The translations under genes were made by a program, and so were the position numbers. A DNA stretch of 22,549 nt from Clostridiales bacterium UBA5446 (GTDB lineage Bacteria; Bacillota; Clostridia; Oscillospirales; Oscillospiraceae). Below are positions 1 through 7,931 of the stretch, piece after piece. The notes under the pieces are model-generated. The model had not been told where the DNA came from, ran no database searches, and worked only from the letters and a program-made list of their open reading frames with translations. The stretch lies in NCBI GenBank assembly GCA_002427465.1, contig DIRC01000041.1, forward strand, positions 1 through 22,549. Reading direction: 5' to 3'. Position 1 is the stretch's first letter; each line of letters opens with the position of its first letter.

Positions 1-360
1 GGACCTACAGGACCCCCAGGATGCATTGGGCCCACAGGACCTGCCGGACCCGCAGGCGGCATAGGGCATACAGGACCCGCCGGGCCCGCAGGCGGCATAG
101 GACGCACCGGCCCTGCCGGACCCGCGGGCGGCATCGGACCCGCAGGTGGCATTGGACCCACAGGACCCTCCGGGCCCGCAGGCGGCATAGGACGCACCGG
201 CCCTGCCGGACCCGCAGGCGGCATTGGACCCACAGGACCTGCCGGGCCCGCAGGCGGCATTGGACCCACAGGACCCGCCGGACCCGCAGGCGGCATTGGA
301 CCCACAGGACCCGCCGGGCCCGCAGGCGGCATTGGACCCACAGGACCCGCCGGACCTGGC
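1..360 (+). repeat. Collagen-encoding tandem repeat, 36-nt unit
   Basis: From base 55 the coding repeat runs in 36-nt units (12 residues, GGIG-x-TGPAGPA) at 55, 91, 145, 181, 217, 253, 289 and 325. A half unit of 18 nt (GGIGPA) sits at 127-144. The units at 217-324 differ by only a few synonymous bases, which points to recent duplication. Position 5 of the unit varies between Pro, His and Arg. Confidence 0.9.
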
Positions 361-771
361 AGTACAACCGTTTATCTGGCAACTGATCAGTCGATTGGCA
401 ATGGCGGATGGATTGGCCTCGGAACTTCTTCATCCCGGCCGCAGTTTTCCAGAAGCACTATTACGCTGCCGGCAAACGCAACTATCGTTGGTTTGATGTT
501 GAACATTCGGGATAACACCCTGCCAGCCGATTCGTTTGCAACGGCTACCATTTTCACAAGCCCCTGCGCATTTACCACCCCTGTCAGTACCGGAATCTCC
601 GCAACCGTCTCAGGGCCGAACACATCCGAAACTCCCAACTGTACAGCAACAGGCTCCGGGAACGTTGCCGTGCCGCAAGGATCGCTTGTGTCCGTGCAGC
701 TTACTACAAGCTCCGGAGTCGGCGCATTTAACAATGGAGTCGCCGTTACCATCGTACTTACCTTGCCTTAA
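1..771 (+). CDS. Collagen-like repeat protein, 3' part (5' end outside window)
   Basis: The reading frame is open from base 1 to a TAA at 769-771, giving 256 residues with no start in the window. Residues 1 to about 120 are Gly-X-Y collagen triplets, mostly 12-residue units of the type GGIGPTGPAGPA. The remaining roughly 135 residues form a Ser/Thr-rich, beta-type C-terminal domain without charged clusters. This layout is that of BclA-like exosporium or surface glycoproteins of Firmicutes, where the collagen stalk is a glycosylated trimer and the C-terminal domain trimerises. I infer a spore-surface or cell-surface role, and the PdaB-like gene and possible forespore genes elsewhere in the window agree with a sporulating host. 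It is followed by a strong terminator. The exact C-terminal domain family is not identified. Confidence 0.85.
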   Translation, partial: GPTGPPGCIGPTGPAGPAGGIGHTGPAGPAGGIGRTGPAGPAGGIGPAGGIGPTGPSGPAGGIGRTGPAGPAGGIGPTGPAGPAGGIGPTGPAGPAGGIGPTGPAGPAGGIGPTGPAGPGSTTVYLATDQSIGNGGWIGLGTSSSRPQFSRSTITLPANATIVGLMLNIRDNTLPADSFATATIFTSPCAFTTPVSTGISATVSGPNTSETPNCTATGSGNVAVPQGSLVSVQLTTSSGVGAFNNGVAVTIVLTLP

Positions 772-875
772 AGATAGTATCATTGCACCAAAATGGGCAA
801 AGGTAACAATCCGTATTCACTTTGTTCCTCAATAAACGGTCGTACATTATTCCGTAACAGGCAGAAAAAACATTT

Positions 876-907
876 AATGGCGTTCCTAATAAAAGGAACG
901 CCATTTT
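876..907. terminator. Bidirectional intrinsic terminator
   Basis: A 12-bp perfect stem (876-887 with 894-905) has a 6-nt AATAAA loop. It is followed by TTTT on the plus strand and by a T6 run a few bases beyond the stem on the minus strand. It can end the collagen-like gene from the left and the glycerophosphodiesterase gene from the right. A second, weaker hairpin (910-917 with 929-936) lies between it and the phosphodiesterase gene. Confidence 0.85.
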
Positions 908-964
908 CATTTCCGGCCGGGGTAAGGCGCCGGAAAACCCGGGAGCCACTTAGCCCCCACGCTA

Positions 965-1795
965 TTAATATTTTACTCTCGGCCTATAGTATTCAAATAT
1001 GACCGCGTCGTTTTTCTTTTCGCTCGCCCAATCCCGTGAAACCCAAGCCACCTTCATTGCGCCCATTCTCTCGCAAAACCGCACAAGAAGCGGCTTGCGG
1101 CCAAGCCCATAAGAAATGAAGTGGGGCCGCGTGATAAAGTTTGTCAGCAGGTTCCCCACCAAAAACGCGTTCAGCCTGCTGGTATCCTTCACCATCTCAG
1201 CCGGGTCGTAGGCAAGCTGCCCCCGCAGAATCTCCGGCGCGTGGCGGCGGAACCAGAATACGATCCCGGGATCAAAACTCTCGACGCAGTATCTGCCGCC
1301 GTAACGCTTCATAAGCGCGTATGTTTTCCTGCACATTTCCCGGTCCCGCGGCCCGCGCTTCAGCTCGATGATCACGGGACAATGTGTCCCCAAAACCTCC
1401 AGGGCTTCCGAAAGCAGAGGAATGCCATACTCGGTGCCGGCAATCCTAAGTTTACATAACTCTGACCACGTCATGTCTTCCACCCGGCTGTCAACGCCGC
1501 ACAGCCGCTTTGTATTGTCGTCGTGGAACACGATCAGCTCTCCGTCGCGGGTAATATGCACATCCAGCTCAACCCCGTAACCAATACGGGCGGCGGCTTC
1601 AAAGGCCGGCAGTGAGTTTTCCGGTATGCTCCTGTCTATCCTATGAAGCCCCCGGTGGGCGTAATTGCGGCCGATGAATGGCGCGCGTTTTTCCTTTGGG
1701 GTTCTGCCGGGCGCCACCAGGAACGCCAGAAATCCCGCCGCCGTCAGCGCCGTTCCGGCTGACCAGAGACAATATTTCAGAGTTTTTCTATCCAC
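965..1795 (-). CDS. Membrane-anchored glycerophosphodiester phosphodiesterase
   Basis: It hydrolyses glycerophosphodiesters to glycerol 3-phosphate and an alcohol in this family. One N-terminal membrane segment (about residues 7-28) should anchor the catalytic domain at the outer face of the membrane. Visible family motifs are AHRG (His47, Arg48), PENS (Glu60), ExD (Glu76, Asp78) and VFHDD (His91), the metal and catalytic residues of GDPD enzymes. The start is chosen as the GTG at 1793-1795, nine bases behind GGAGGTG. The longer version starts at the GTG that is itself part of that ribosome binding site (1805-1807) and would add four residues. Length (276 aa) is normal. It is divergent from the MFS gene and has its own promoter. 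Confidence 0.9.
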   Translation of the reverse strand: MDRKTLKYCLWSAGTALTAAGFLAFLVAPGRTPKEKRAPFIGRNYAHRGLHRIDRSIPENSLPAFEAAARIGYGVELDVHITRDGELIVFHDDNTKRLCGVDSRVEDMTWSELCKLRIAGTEYGIPLLSEALEVLGTHCPVIIELKRGPRDREMCRKTYALMKRYGGRYCVESFDPGIVFWFRRHAPEILRGQLAYDPAEMVKDTSRLNAFLVGNLLTNFITRPHFISYGLGRKPLLVRFCERMGAMKVAWVSRDWASEKKNDAVIFEYYRPRVKY

Positions 1796-1822
1796 TTTTG
1801 AAAGCACCTCCGATTTGGTTAT

Positions 1823-1851
1823 ATTTTACCGCAAAGCGCTATTATAGTCAA
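1823..1851 (-). promoter_or_regulatory. Sigma-A promoter of the phosphodiesterase gene
   Basis: On the minus strand TTGACT (1846-1851) and TAAAAT (1823-1828) are separated by 17 bases. The predicted start is about 20 bases before the GGAGGTG ribosome binding site. Confidence 0.65.
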
Positions 1852-1858
1852 ATTAATG

Positions 1859-1887
1859 TTGAATTAAAGATAAAAGTAGTATAGACT
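1859..1887 (+). promoter_or_regulatory. Possible promoter of the MFS transporter gene
   Basis: TTGAAT (1859-1864), 17-base spacer, TAGACT (1882-1887). The -10 is only a fair match. It lies back to back with the phosphodiesterase promoter. Confidence 0.35.
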
Positions 1888-1926
1888 TTATTCGACGGGT
1901 CTATTGTGAGTTAAGAGAGTGATGGC

Positions 1927-3459
1927 ATGAAGCTGAATTATAAACGAACCTTCTTCGTCGGATTCGCATTTTTTTTGATATCTGCTTTCTGGCAGTCGTA
2001 TGATACGATCATACCCAAAATCCTCACGGATAAATTCGGAATGTCCCATAGCTGGTCAGGAGCGATCATGGGCCTGGACAATATTCTGGCCCTGTTCATG
2101 CTTCCGCTCTTCGGCGTTCTTTCCGATAGATGCCATAGCCGCCGCGGCCGGCGCACGCCGTTTATCATTTTCGGCACGATTATTTCCGCCTGTCTTCTTA
2201 TGCTCCTGTCCTTTGCCGACGGTATGCAGCACAAAAACATATCCGCAGCGGCCCCGGACAACCCCGCGGCCCAGGAAATTCTTTACGACGCCGGACTTAG
2301 CATCACTACGCCGGACGGCAAAACCCTGACCATTCAAGACGAATTTACCCGGGACGCGTTCGCCGCCATTCCCATGACGGCGGAGGACGGCAGCCCTAAT
2401 CCGGATTACGCAAACTACATCGTTCCGGCGCGCCAGGCATATGCGGCCGCAGCTACCGCCGCGGACAAGACCCCCCTGATCGTCTTTATGACCATCCTGT
2501 TTCTCATTCTTCTCGCCATGTCCACCTTCAGAAGCCCCGCGGTGGCCCTCATGCCGGATGTGACGATAAAACCCCTGCGCAGCAAGGCAAACGCGATCAT
2601 TAACCTGATGGGCGCGGCGGGCGGAATCATCGTGCTTCTCTTGGGCACGGTGCTGGGCACGGGCCGTGCAATCAACGCCCTCATGGATTATAAGCTGTTT
2701 TTTGCCTGCATTGCCGGCCTGATGCTTCTTTCCCTGGCAATTTTTCTCTGGAAGGTTAAGGAGCCGAAGCTCGTTCAGGAAATGCATGAGGAAAGCCGAA
2801 AGCTTGGTATCGAAAAAGAGGAGGACGACGGCTCCGGAACCCGCCGCCTGTCCAAAGAGGAGCGGCTTTCGCTCATCCTTATCCTGGCCTCCGTGGTTTT
2901 TTGGTTTTTCGGCTATAACGCGGTGACCAGCAAGTATTCCGTATATGCCAGCAGCGTCCTCAACCTGGACTACAACACCACGCTTACCATCGCAACGGGA
3001 GCCGCAATTTTGTCCTACATACCCGTCGGGGCGGTCGCTTCGAAAATCGGCCGGAAGAAGACGATCATGGCCGGCATCGTCATCCTTGGCTCGGCGTTCC
3101 TGTTCGCCTCGTTTATCCGCGCGGGCAGCTCCGCCCTCGTCATGAACATTCTCTTCACCGCCGCCGGCATCGGATGGGCGACGATAAACGTGAACAGCTA
3201 TCCCATGGTGGTCGAGCTGTCCCGAGGCGGCGAGGTGGGTAAATACACCGGTTTCTATTATACCGCCAGCATGGCCTCCCAAACCCTGACCCCCATAGTC
3301 TCGGGAATATTAATGGATAAGGCCGGCATGACCGCGCTGTTTCCCTACGGCTGCATCTTTGTATTGCTCTCCCTGGTCACGATGCTGTTCGTCAAACACG
3401 GCGATAACAGGCCGGCGCCCTCCGGCTCGAAGCTTGAAGCCCTTGGCGCAAACGACTGA
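1927..3459 (+). CDS. MFS sugar transporter (GPH/SLC45-like)
   Basis: This is a 510-residue polytopic membrane protein of the major facilitator superfamily. After TM2 it carries the loop motif GVLSDRCHSRRGRRTPF (residues 63-79), and after TM4 the motif FRSPAVALMPD (201-211). Both are typical of the glycoside-pentoside-hexuronide and sucrose (SLC45) branch, so a sugar or glycoside symporter is likely; the substrate cannot be read. Residues 98-182, between TM3 and TM4, form an unusually long Ala-rich extracytoplasmic loop. A charged cytoplasmic loop (about 275-312) separates the two six-helix halves. It converges on a galactokinase-family gene across a shared terminator, which is a weak hint of galactose-related use. 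Confidence 0.88.
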   Translation: MKLNYKRTFFVGFAFFLISAFWQSYDTIIPKILTDKFGMSHSWSGAIMGLDNILALFMLPLFGVLSDRCHSRRGRRTPFIIFGTIISACLLMLLSFADGMQHKNISAAAPDNPAAQEILYDAGLSITTPDGKTLTIQDEFTRDAFAAIPMTAEDGSPNPDYANYIVPARQAYAAAATAADKTPLIVFMTILFLILLAMSTFRSPAVALMPDVTIKPLRSKANAIINLMGAAGGIIVLLLGTVLGTGRAINALMDYKLFFACIAGLMLLSLAIFLWKVKEPKLVQEMHEESRKLGIEKEEDDGSGTRRLSKEERLSLILILASVVFWFFGYNAVTSKYSVYASSVLNLDYNTTLTIATGAAILSYIPVGAVASKIGRKKTIMAGIVILGSAFLFASFIRAGSSALVMNILFTAAGIGWATINVNSYPMVVELSRGGEVGKYTGFYYTASMASQTLTPIVSGILMDKAGMTALFPYGCIFVLLSLVTMLFVKHGDNRPAPSGSKLEALGAND

Positions 3460-3460
3460 A

Positions 3461-3490
3461 AAACCAGGCCCTTTTAAGGGCCTGGTTTTA
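3461..3490. terminator. Shared terminator between convergent genes
   Basis: AAACCAGGCCCTT (3461-3473) pairs with AAGGGCCTGGTTT (3476-3488). The stem is flanked by an A-run on the left and TTTTA on the right, so it works in both directions. It serves the MFS gene and the galactokinase-family gene, whose stop codon lies inside the stem's right end. Confidence 0.85.
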
Positions 3491-4564
3491 TATTAAGATC
3501 GCCATGCAGGCGTCTTTTCCAAAAAGCGCCTCCGTTTGCGCCTTGTATTCCGCAAACCGCGCTTCGGGCATAAGCGCCTGAACACATCCGGCAAAGCCGC
3601 CGCCGTGGACACGCCAGGCCCCTGCGCCACTGAGCAGCCGCGCGGAAAGCGCAAGGCCTTTTTCCAGCGCGTCGCTTCCCCCGGCTGTCCGGATGTTTTG
3701 AAGCTGTGTCTCGGAAGACCGCCCGGATTCGTTCATAAGGCGCAGATATTCCACCGCGTCCCGCCGGAGCAGGGCATCACGCATTTTCGGAACGCGGGCG
3801 TTTTCATCAAAAAAGTGCGCGGCCCTGAATTCCTCCCGCTCACGCCCCGGAAGATGGGGCGCCTCAAAAAACATAGACGGATCAACCTCGGCAAGACACC
3901 CGCAGCCGAAATGCCCCGCGATAAATTCCATATCCTCGGTAATCTGCGCATAGGCGGAGGTCAGGTTTTCGTGACTGCCTCCCGTATCAAGAAGGCAGAG
4001 CACAAGACCCATCGCGCCAAAATCACAGGTTACAGGCGCTGTCTTGCCGGTCATAAAGTCGATATAGACCGGCTTTCCCAGCGCGCAGACCAACCGATCC
4101 ATAAAGCCGCTGGGCTTGCCGAAATACCGGTTTTCCGCCACCCGGCCGGCCCCGGCGATCTCCGCGGCGGAAATCGAGCCGCCGTTGTACAGCCCGTTGA
4201 GAATCTTCCCGATCAGCACGGAAAAAGCCGCCGATGAGGACAGCCCCCCGCCCGGCCTGAGGGCGGAGACCAGCGACGCGTCGAACCCGCCGATCCTGGC
4301 CCCGGCGTCGTCCATAGCTCCGGCAACGCCTCTGACCAGAGCCGCCGCACTCCCTTTTTCCGCTTCCTTCGGCTCCAGATCGAAGATGTCGATTTCAATG
4401 ACGCCGTATCCTTCCGAAACAATCCGAATCATGCCGTCCAGATTCGGCTCGACCTGCGCTGTTATTCCCCTGTCCGCGGCGGCGGCAAGAACGCGTCCTT
4501 TCTGATGATCCGTGTGGTTTCCGGCAAGCTCGATCCTACCGGGGGCAAAATATTGCTCTCTCAT
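3488..4564 (-). CDS. galK: Galactokinase family protein (GHMP kinase)
   Basis: This GHMP-superfamily sugar kinase probably phosphorylates galactose at C1 with ATP in the Leloir pathway, in the cytoplasm. The three family motifs are present: the N-terminal sugar-binding signature PGRIELAGNHTDHQKG (residues 8-23), the ATP loop GGGLSSSAA (105-113) and the C-terminal GGGFAGC (321-327). The catalytic pair Arg10 and Asp156 (SGFMDR) is kept. One oddity is that the usual Glu of GEHTD is Asn here (GNHTD); that Glu contacts the sugar in studied galactokinases, so the substrate may be a related sugar. Length (358 aa) is slightly short but complete. The ATG is preceded by AAAGAGAG. No other Leloir gene is nearby. 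Confidence 0.82.
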   Translation of the reverse strand: MREQYFAPGRIELAGNHTDHQKGRVLAAAADRGITAQVEPNLDGMIRIVSEGYGVIEIDIFDLEPKEAEKGSAAALVRGVAGAMDDAGARIGGFDASLVSALRPGGGLSSSAAFSVLIGKILNGLYNGGSISAAEIAGAGRVAENRYFGKPSGFMDRLVCALGKPVYIDFMTGKTAPVTCDFGAMGLVLCLLDTGGSHENLTSAYAQITEDMEFIAGHFGCGCLAEVDPSMFFEAPHLPGREREEFRAAHFFDENARVPKMRDALLRRDAVEYLRLMNESGRSSETQLQNIRTAGGSDALEKGLALSARLLSGAGAWRVHGGGFAGCVQALMPEARFAEYKAQTEALFGKDACMAILI

Positions 4565-4622
4565 GGCATTTTCTCTCTTTCGCCGGTTTTCCTTATTTAA
4601 ACCTTAACACCGATATATGACG

Positions 4623-4651
4623 AAAATATGACGTAACCCGTCGTTTTGCAA
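4623..4651 (-). promoter_or_regulatory. Promoter of the galactokinase-family gene
   Basis: On the minus strand TTGCAA (4646-4651) and TATTTT (4623-4628) are 17 bases apart, giving a leader of about 50 nt. Confidence 0.5.
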
Positions 4652-4674
4652 AAAAAATAACAAGTGCCGGAGCG

Positions 4675-4703
4675 TTGCATTCATGCCGCCCGTCGGCTAT
4701 AAT
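4675..4703 (+). promoter_or_regulatory. Sigma-A promoter of pncB-niaR
   Basis: TTGCAT (4675-4680), 17-base spacer, TATAAT (4698-4703). The predicted start near 4710 lies about 20 nt before the GGAGG at 4731-4735. I see no copy here of the palindrome found at 6763-6806. Confidence 0.75.
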
Positions 4704-4741
4704 CAATTTAAATCAAGCAAATGCTTTTTTGGAGGCTCAAC

Positions 4742-6187
4742 ATGAGAAAACATTCTGGACTCAATTATACTATGCTCTGCGACTTTTATGAGCTGACCAT
4801 GGGCAACGGATACTTGAAAGCCGGCATTGGGGACCGGATAACCTATTTCGACCTTTTTTTCCGCACGATTCCGGATAACGGCGGATATGCCGTCGCCGCC
4901 GGATTGGAGCAGGCCATTGATTATATTGAAAACCTGCATTTTACGGAAGAAGACATCGCATACCTCCGGGGACGCGGCCTCTTTTGCGAGGAATTTCTGA
5001 ACTATCTCAGAAACTTCCGGTTCACGGGCGATATCTGGTCGGTGCCTGAAGGCACCCCCGTTTTTCCGCGGGAGCCGATACTGATCGTTCGCGCGCCGGC
5101 CATTCAGGCCCAACTGATTGAGACCTTCCTGCTCCTGACCATTAATCATCAGACACTTATCGCCACAAAAGCCAGCCGCATCAGCCGCGTGGCCGATGGG
5201 CGGGCCGTGCTGGAATTCGGCTCCCGCCGCGCCCAGGGCGCCGATGCAGCCATTCTTGGCGCGAGGGCCGCGTATATTGGCGGATGCCTCGGTACGGCCT
5301 GCACTATTTCAGACCAGCTCTACGGCGTGAACGCCGCGGGCACGATGGCCCATTCCTGGGTACAGATGTTCCCCTCCCAGTACGAAGCCTTCAGGACTTA
5401 CTGCGAGGTCTATCCGAACAACGTCGTTCTCCTTGTGGATACCTACGATACGCTGAGATCCGGCATTCCCGACGCTATTCGGGCCTTTAATGACGTGCTG
5501 AAGCCCAAGGGGATCAAAAAATGCGGGATACGCCTTGATTCCGGCGATCTGACTTACCTGACCAAGCGCGCCCGGGCAATGCTGGACGAAGCGGGTTGGA
5601 CGGAATGCCGGATTACCTGCTCCAACTCCCTTGACGAATATCTGATTAAGGACCTGCTGCAGCAGGGGGCGAAGATCGACTCCTTCGGCGTAGGCGAACG
5701 CCTTATAACCTCCAGATCCTCACCGGTGTTCGACGGCGTTTATAAGCTCTGCGCGGTGGAGGAGGACGGCGAGATCGTGCCGAGGATAAAAATCAGCGAG
5801 AATGTCACCAAAGTTACAAACCCGCACTATAAAAAGCTGTATCGTTTTTATGACCGGGATTCCGGCATGGCCCAGGCCGATTATATCACTCTGTGGAACG
5901 AGACGGTGGACGACACACGCGAAATTACCATCTACGACCCCGACGCCACCTGGAAGCAAAAAACGATGACTAATTTTATTGCCAGGCCCCTTCTTGTCCC
6001 TATATTCAAAGGCGGCAAGCTGGTCTATGAAAAGCCCGCCCTGGAAGATATCCAGAAATACTGCCGGGATCAGCTCGCCACCCTGTGGCCCGAGCTTCTG
6101 CGCCTTGAAAATCCCCATATCTATTACGTGGACCTTTCCGACAGCCTGCTGAAGATCAAAAACGATCTGCTCAACGCGAGGAACTGA
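4742..6187 (+). CDS. pncB: Nicotinate phosphoribosyltransferase
   Basis: It joins nicotinate and PRPP to give nicotinate mononucleotide, the first step of the Preiss-Handler salvage route to NAD, in the cytoplasm. The 481-residue protein begins LNYTMLCDFYELTM and contains EFGSRRAQG (158-166), GTMAHSW with the His expected to be phosphorylated (His204), and RLDSGDL in the phosphate-binding half, all typical of this family. The start is the ATG at 4742, six bases behind GGAGG. An in-frame ATG at 4721 lies upstream of that site and is rejected. niaR follows after two bases, so the two form an operon that couples salvage to its regulator. Confidence 0.93.
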   Translation: MRKHSGLNYTMLCDFYELTMGNGYLKAGIGDRITYFDLFFRTIPDNGGYAVAAGLEQAIDYIENLHFTEEDIAYLRGRGLFCEEFLNYLRNFRFTGDIWSVPEGTPVFPREPILIVRAPAIQAQLIETFLLLTINHQTLIATKASRISRVADGRAVLEFGSRRAQGADAAILGARAAYIGGCLGTACTISDQLYGVNAAGTMAHSWVQMFPSQYEAFRTYCEVYPNNVVLLVDTYDTLRSGIPDAIRAFNDVLKPKGIKKCGIRLDSGDLTYLTKRARAMLDEAGWTECRITCSNSLDEYLIKDLLQQGAKIDSFGVGERLITSRSSPVFDGVYKLCAVEEDGEIVPRIKISENVTKVTNPHYKKLYRFYDRDSGMAQADYITLWNETVDDTREITIYDPDATWKQKTMTNFIARPLLVPIFKGGKLVYEKPALEDIQKYCRDQLATLWPELLRLENPHIYYVDLSDSLLKIKNDLLNARN

Positions 6188-6189
6188 TC

Positions 6190-6708
6190 ATGAATGCGGC
6201 CGAACGAAGGAATACCATACGAAATATTCTGGCGTGCTCCGACACCCCCGTATCTGCCGCTTCATTGGCCGCGCGTCTCGGTGTAAGCCGTCAGGTCATC
6301 GTCGGGGATGTCGCGCTGCTCAGGGCCTCCGGTGAAAATATATCCGCCACACCCCGCGGCTATGTGGTCGGCGGGCATTCCATCGGCCTGAAGCGCACAG
6401 TGGCATGCGTGCACACCCTTGAAGGCATGGAAGATGAACTGCTTATCATGGTGGATAACGGCTGTACCGTCCTGGACGTCATCATTGAACATCCGGTATA
6501 CGGCCAGCTCACCGGCGAGCTTTGCCTTTCCAGCCGCTATGACGTCCGTCAGTTTGCGGACCGCCTGATCAATGAAGGCGCATCCCCCTTGTCCGCTCTT
6601 ACCGGCGGAATTCATCTGCACACTCTTCTTTGCCCCGATAACGCGGCTTTTGAGCGAACCCGCTCGGCCCTGTCCGCCGCGGGCTTCCTTCTGCCCGACA
6701 ACGACTGA
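6190..6708 (+). CDS. niaR: NiaR-type niacin-responsive transcriptional repressor
   Basis: This 172-residue regulator has an N-terminal winged HTH (about residues 8-58, with SAASLAARLGVSRQVIVGDV) and a C-terminal 3H domain. The 3H metal and ligand residues are visible: His75, Glu83, His101, and His142 and His144 in GGIHLHT. NiaR (YrxA) of the Bacillus/Clostridium group and Thermotogales represses NAD synthesis, niacin salvage and niacin transport genes when niacin is plentiful. It starts two bases after the pncB stop, and its GAGGAA ribosome binding site lies in the end of pncB. A likely target is the promoter at 6740-6806 just downstream. Identification as NiaR is from domain layout and context. 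Confidence 0.88.
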   Translation: MNAAERRNTIRNILACSDTPVSAASLAARLGVSRQVIVGDVALLRASGENISATPRGYVVGGHSIGLKRTVACVHTLEGMEDELLIMVDNGCTVLDVIIEHPVYGQLTGELCLSSRYDVRQFADRLINEGASPLSALTGGIHLHTLLCPDNAAFERTRSALSAAGFLLPDND

Positions 6709-6739
6709 CCGAAGACGACTGCTATTTTTTTATCTATCA

Positions 6740-6768
6740 TTGACAGAATACAACGAAGCCCTTATAGT
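6740..6768 (+). promoter_or_regulatory. Strong sigma-A promoter of the EIIC-like gene
   Basis: TTGACA (6740-6745) matches the consensus and TATAGT (6763-6768) has five of six bases, with a 17-base spacer. The -10 is the left end of the large palindrome at 6763-6806. Confidence 0.8.
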
Positions 6769-6806
6769 AGCATTACAGGTGTAAAGACACTTGTGATGCT
6801 ACTATA
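6763..6806. promoter_or_regulatory. 44-bp palindromic operator, candidate NiaR site
   Basis: TATAGTAGCAT at 6763-6773 is answered by ATGCTACTATA at 6796-6806. The inner half-sites are ACAGGTGT (6775-6782) and ACACTTGT (6787-6794) around a central AAAG. Only two pairs outside the 4-nt centre deviate, both as G/T mismatches. Because the left arm starts at the -10 box, most of it is not transcribed, so it acts as DNA rather than an RNA hairpin. Its position over the start site fits repression. Assignment to NiaR is inferred from the adjacent niaR gene. Confidence 0.7.
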
Positions 6807-6832
6807 TATTGACCGAGGGGGATGTTGGCGGA

Positions 6833-7924
6833 ATGAGTAAAATAAAACAGTTTCTGAAACGGAAGGATATCGAAATCTCGATCAGACGGTACGGGATAGA
6901 CGCCCTTGGCGCCATGGCACAGGGGCTTTTCTGCTCCCTGCTCATCGGCACCATTATCAACACCGTAGGCACTCAGTTCCACATCGGATTTCTCACCATC
7001 CCCGTTGCGACCATCGCGGGCACGGACTATACCGTCGGCGGCCTGGCCGCGGCCATGAGCGGCCCCGCCATGGCGGTAGCCATCGGCTACGCCCTCCGCT
7101 GCCCGCCCCTGGTGCTGTTTTCCCTGATCACCGTAGGATTCGCGTCAAACGCTCTGGGCGGCGCAGGCGGCCCCCTGGCCGTCCTTTTTGTGGCGATCGT
7201 TGCCGCCGAGGTGGGTAAAGCGGTAAGCAAGGAAACCAAGGTGGACATTCTTGTGACGCCCCTTGTCACCATCGCCGTGGGCATCGCCTTGTCCGCCTGG
7301 TGGGCTCCTGCTTTGGGCAAGGCCGCCTATTCCGTCGGCTATCTGATCATGTGGGCCACGGAGAAGCAGCCCTTCATTATGGGCATCCTGGTATCCGTGA
7401 TCGTAGGCATCGTATTGACACTGCCCATTTCCTCTGCCGCAATCTGCGCGGCCTTCGGCCTTACCGGACTGGCGGGGGGCGCCGCCCTTGCCGGCTGCTG
7501 CGCAAACATGGTGGGGTTTGCCGTGCTCAGCTTCCGGGAAAACCGCTGGAGCGGACTGGTCAGCCAGGGCCTGGGCACATCCATGCTGCAAATGGGAAAT
7601 ATCGTAAAGAACCCGCGAATATGGCTGCCGGCCATCCTGGCAAGCGCCGTAACCGGCCCGATTGCCACCTGCATTTTTCGCCTGGAACAGAATGGCGCCG
7701 CCGTCGCCTCCGGCATGGGCACCTGCGGCCTGGTAGGCCCGTTAGGCGTCTATTCCGGCTGGACGGCCGACGTGGCCGCCGGCACTAAGGCCGCCATCAC
7801 GAGCTTCGACTGGCTTGGGCTGGTACTTATAGCCTTCATACTCCCCGCCATTCTAAGCTGGGTCTTCGGCCTGTTCTTCCGAAAAATCGGCTGGATCGGA
7901 ACCAACGACCTCAAATTGGATTGA
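6833..7924 (+). CDS. EIIC_2-type PTS-like membrane transporter, putative niacin transporter
   Basis: This is a 363-residue, very hydrophobic protein with about nine or ten membrane segments, rich in Gly and Ala. It resembles the stand-alone PTS_EIIC_2 family: an N-terminal SIRRYGIDALGAMAQGLF stretch, GGLAAAMSGPAMAVAIGYA, and a late SGMGTCGLVGPLGVYSGW segment. No IIA, IIB or other PTS gene is near, so sugar phosphotransfer is doubtful. It follows pncB-niaR and its promoter lies under a palindromic operator. Membrane proteins of unknown function in NiaR regulons have been proposed as niacin transporters, so niacin or a precursor is my favoured but unproven substrate. The ATG at 6833 follows GAGGGGG; a TTG at 6809 is rejected. 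A strong terminator closes the unit. Confidence 0.75.
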   Translation: MSKIKQFLKRKDIEISIRRYGIDALGAMAQGLFCSLLIGTIINTVGTQFHIGFLTIPVATIAGTDYTVGGLAAAMSGPAMAVAIGYALRCPPLVLFSLITVGFASNALGGAGGPLAVLFVAIVAAEVGKAVSKETKVDILVTPLVTIAVGIALSAWWAPALGKAAYSVGYLIMWATEKQPFIMGILVSVIVGIVLTLPISSAAICAAFGLTGLAGGAALAGCCANMVGFAVLSFRENRWSGLVSQGLGTSMLQMGNIVKNPRIWLPAILASAVTGPIATCIFRLEQNGAAVASGMGTCGLVGPLGVYSGWTADVAAGTKAAITSFDWLGLVLIAFILPAILSWVFGLFFRKIGWIGTNDLKLD

Positions 7925-7931
7925 ACGATTT

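Noticed and set aside
55..360. CRISPR-like tandem 36-nt periodicity
   Set aside because: The units are contiguous with no unique spacers and read as Gly-X-Y triplets, so it is a coding collagen repeat.
2056..3282. Minus-strand open frame of 408 codons opposite the MFS gene
   Set aside because: The composition is unnatural (many Arg, Gly, His, Lys runs) with no domain or ribosome binding site. The plus strand has clear MFS motifs.
6809..6832. Upstream TTG start adding eight residues to the EIIC-like protein
   Set aside because: The ribosome binding site GAGGGGG lies inside that extension and is correctly spaced for the ATG at 6833.
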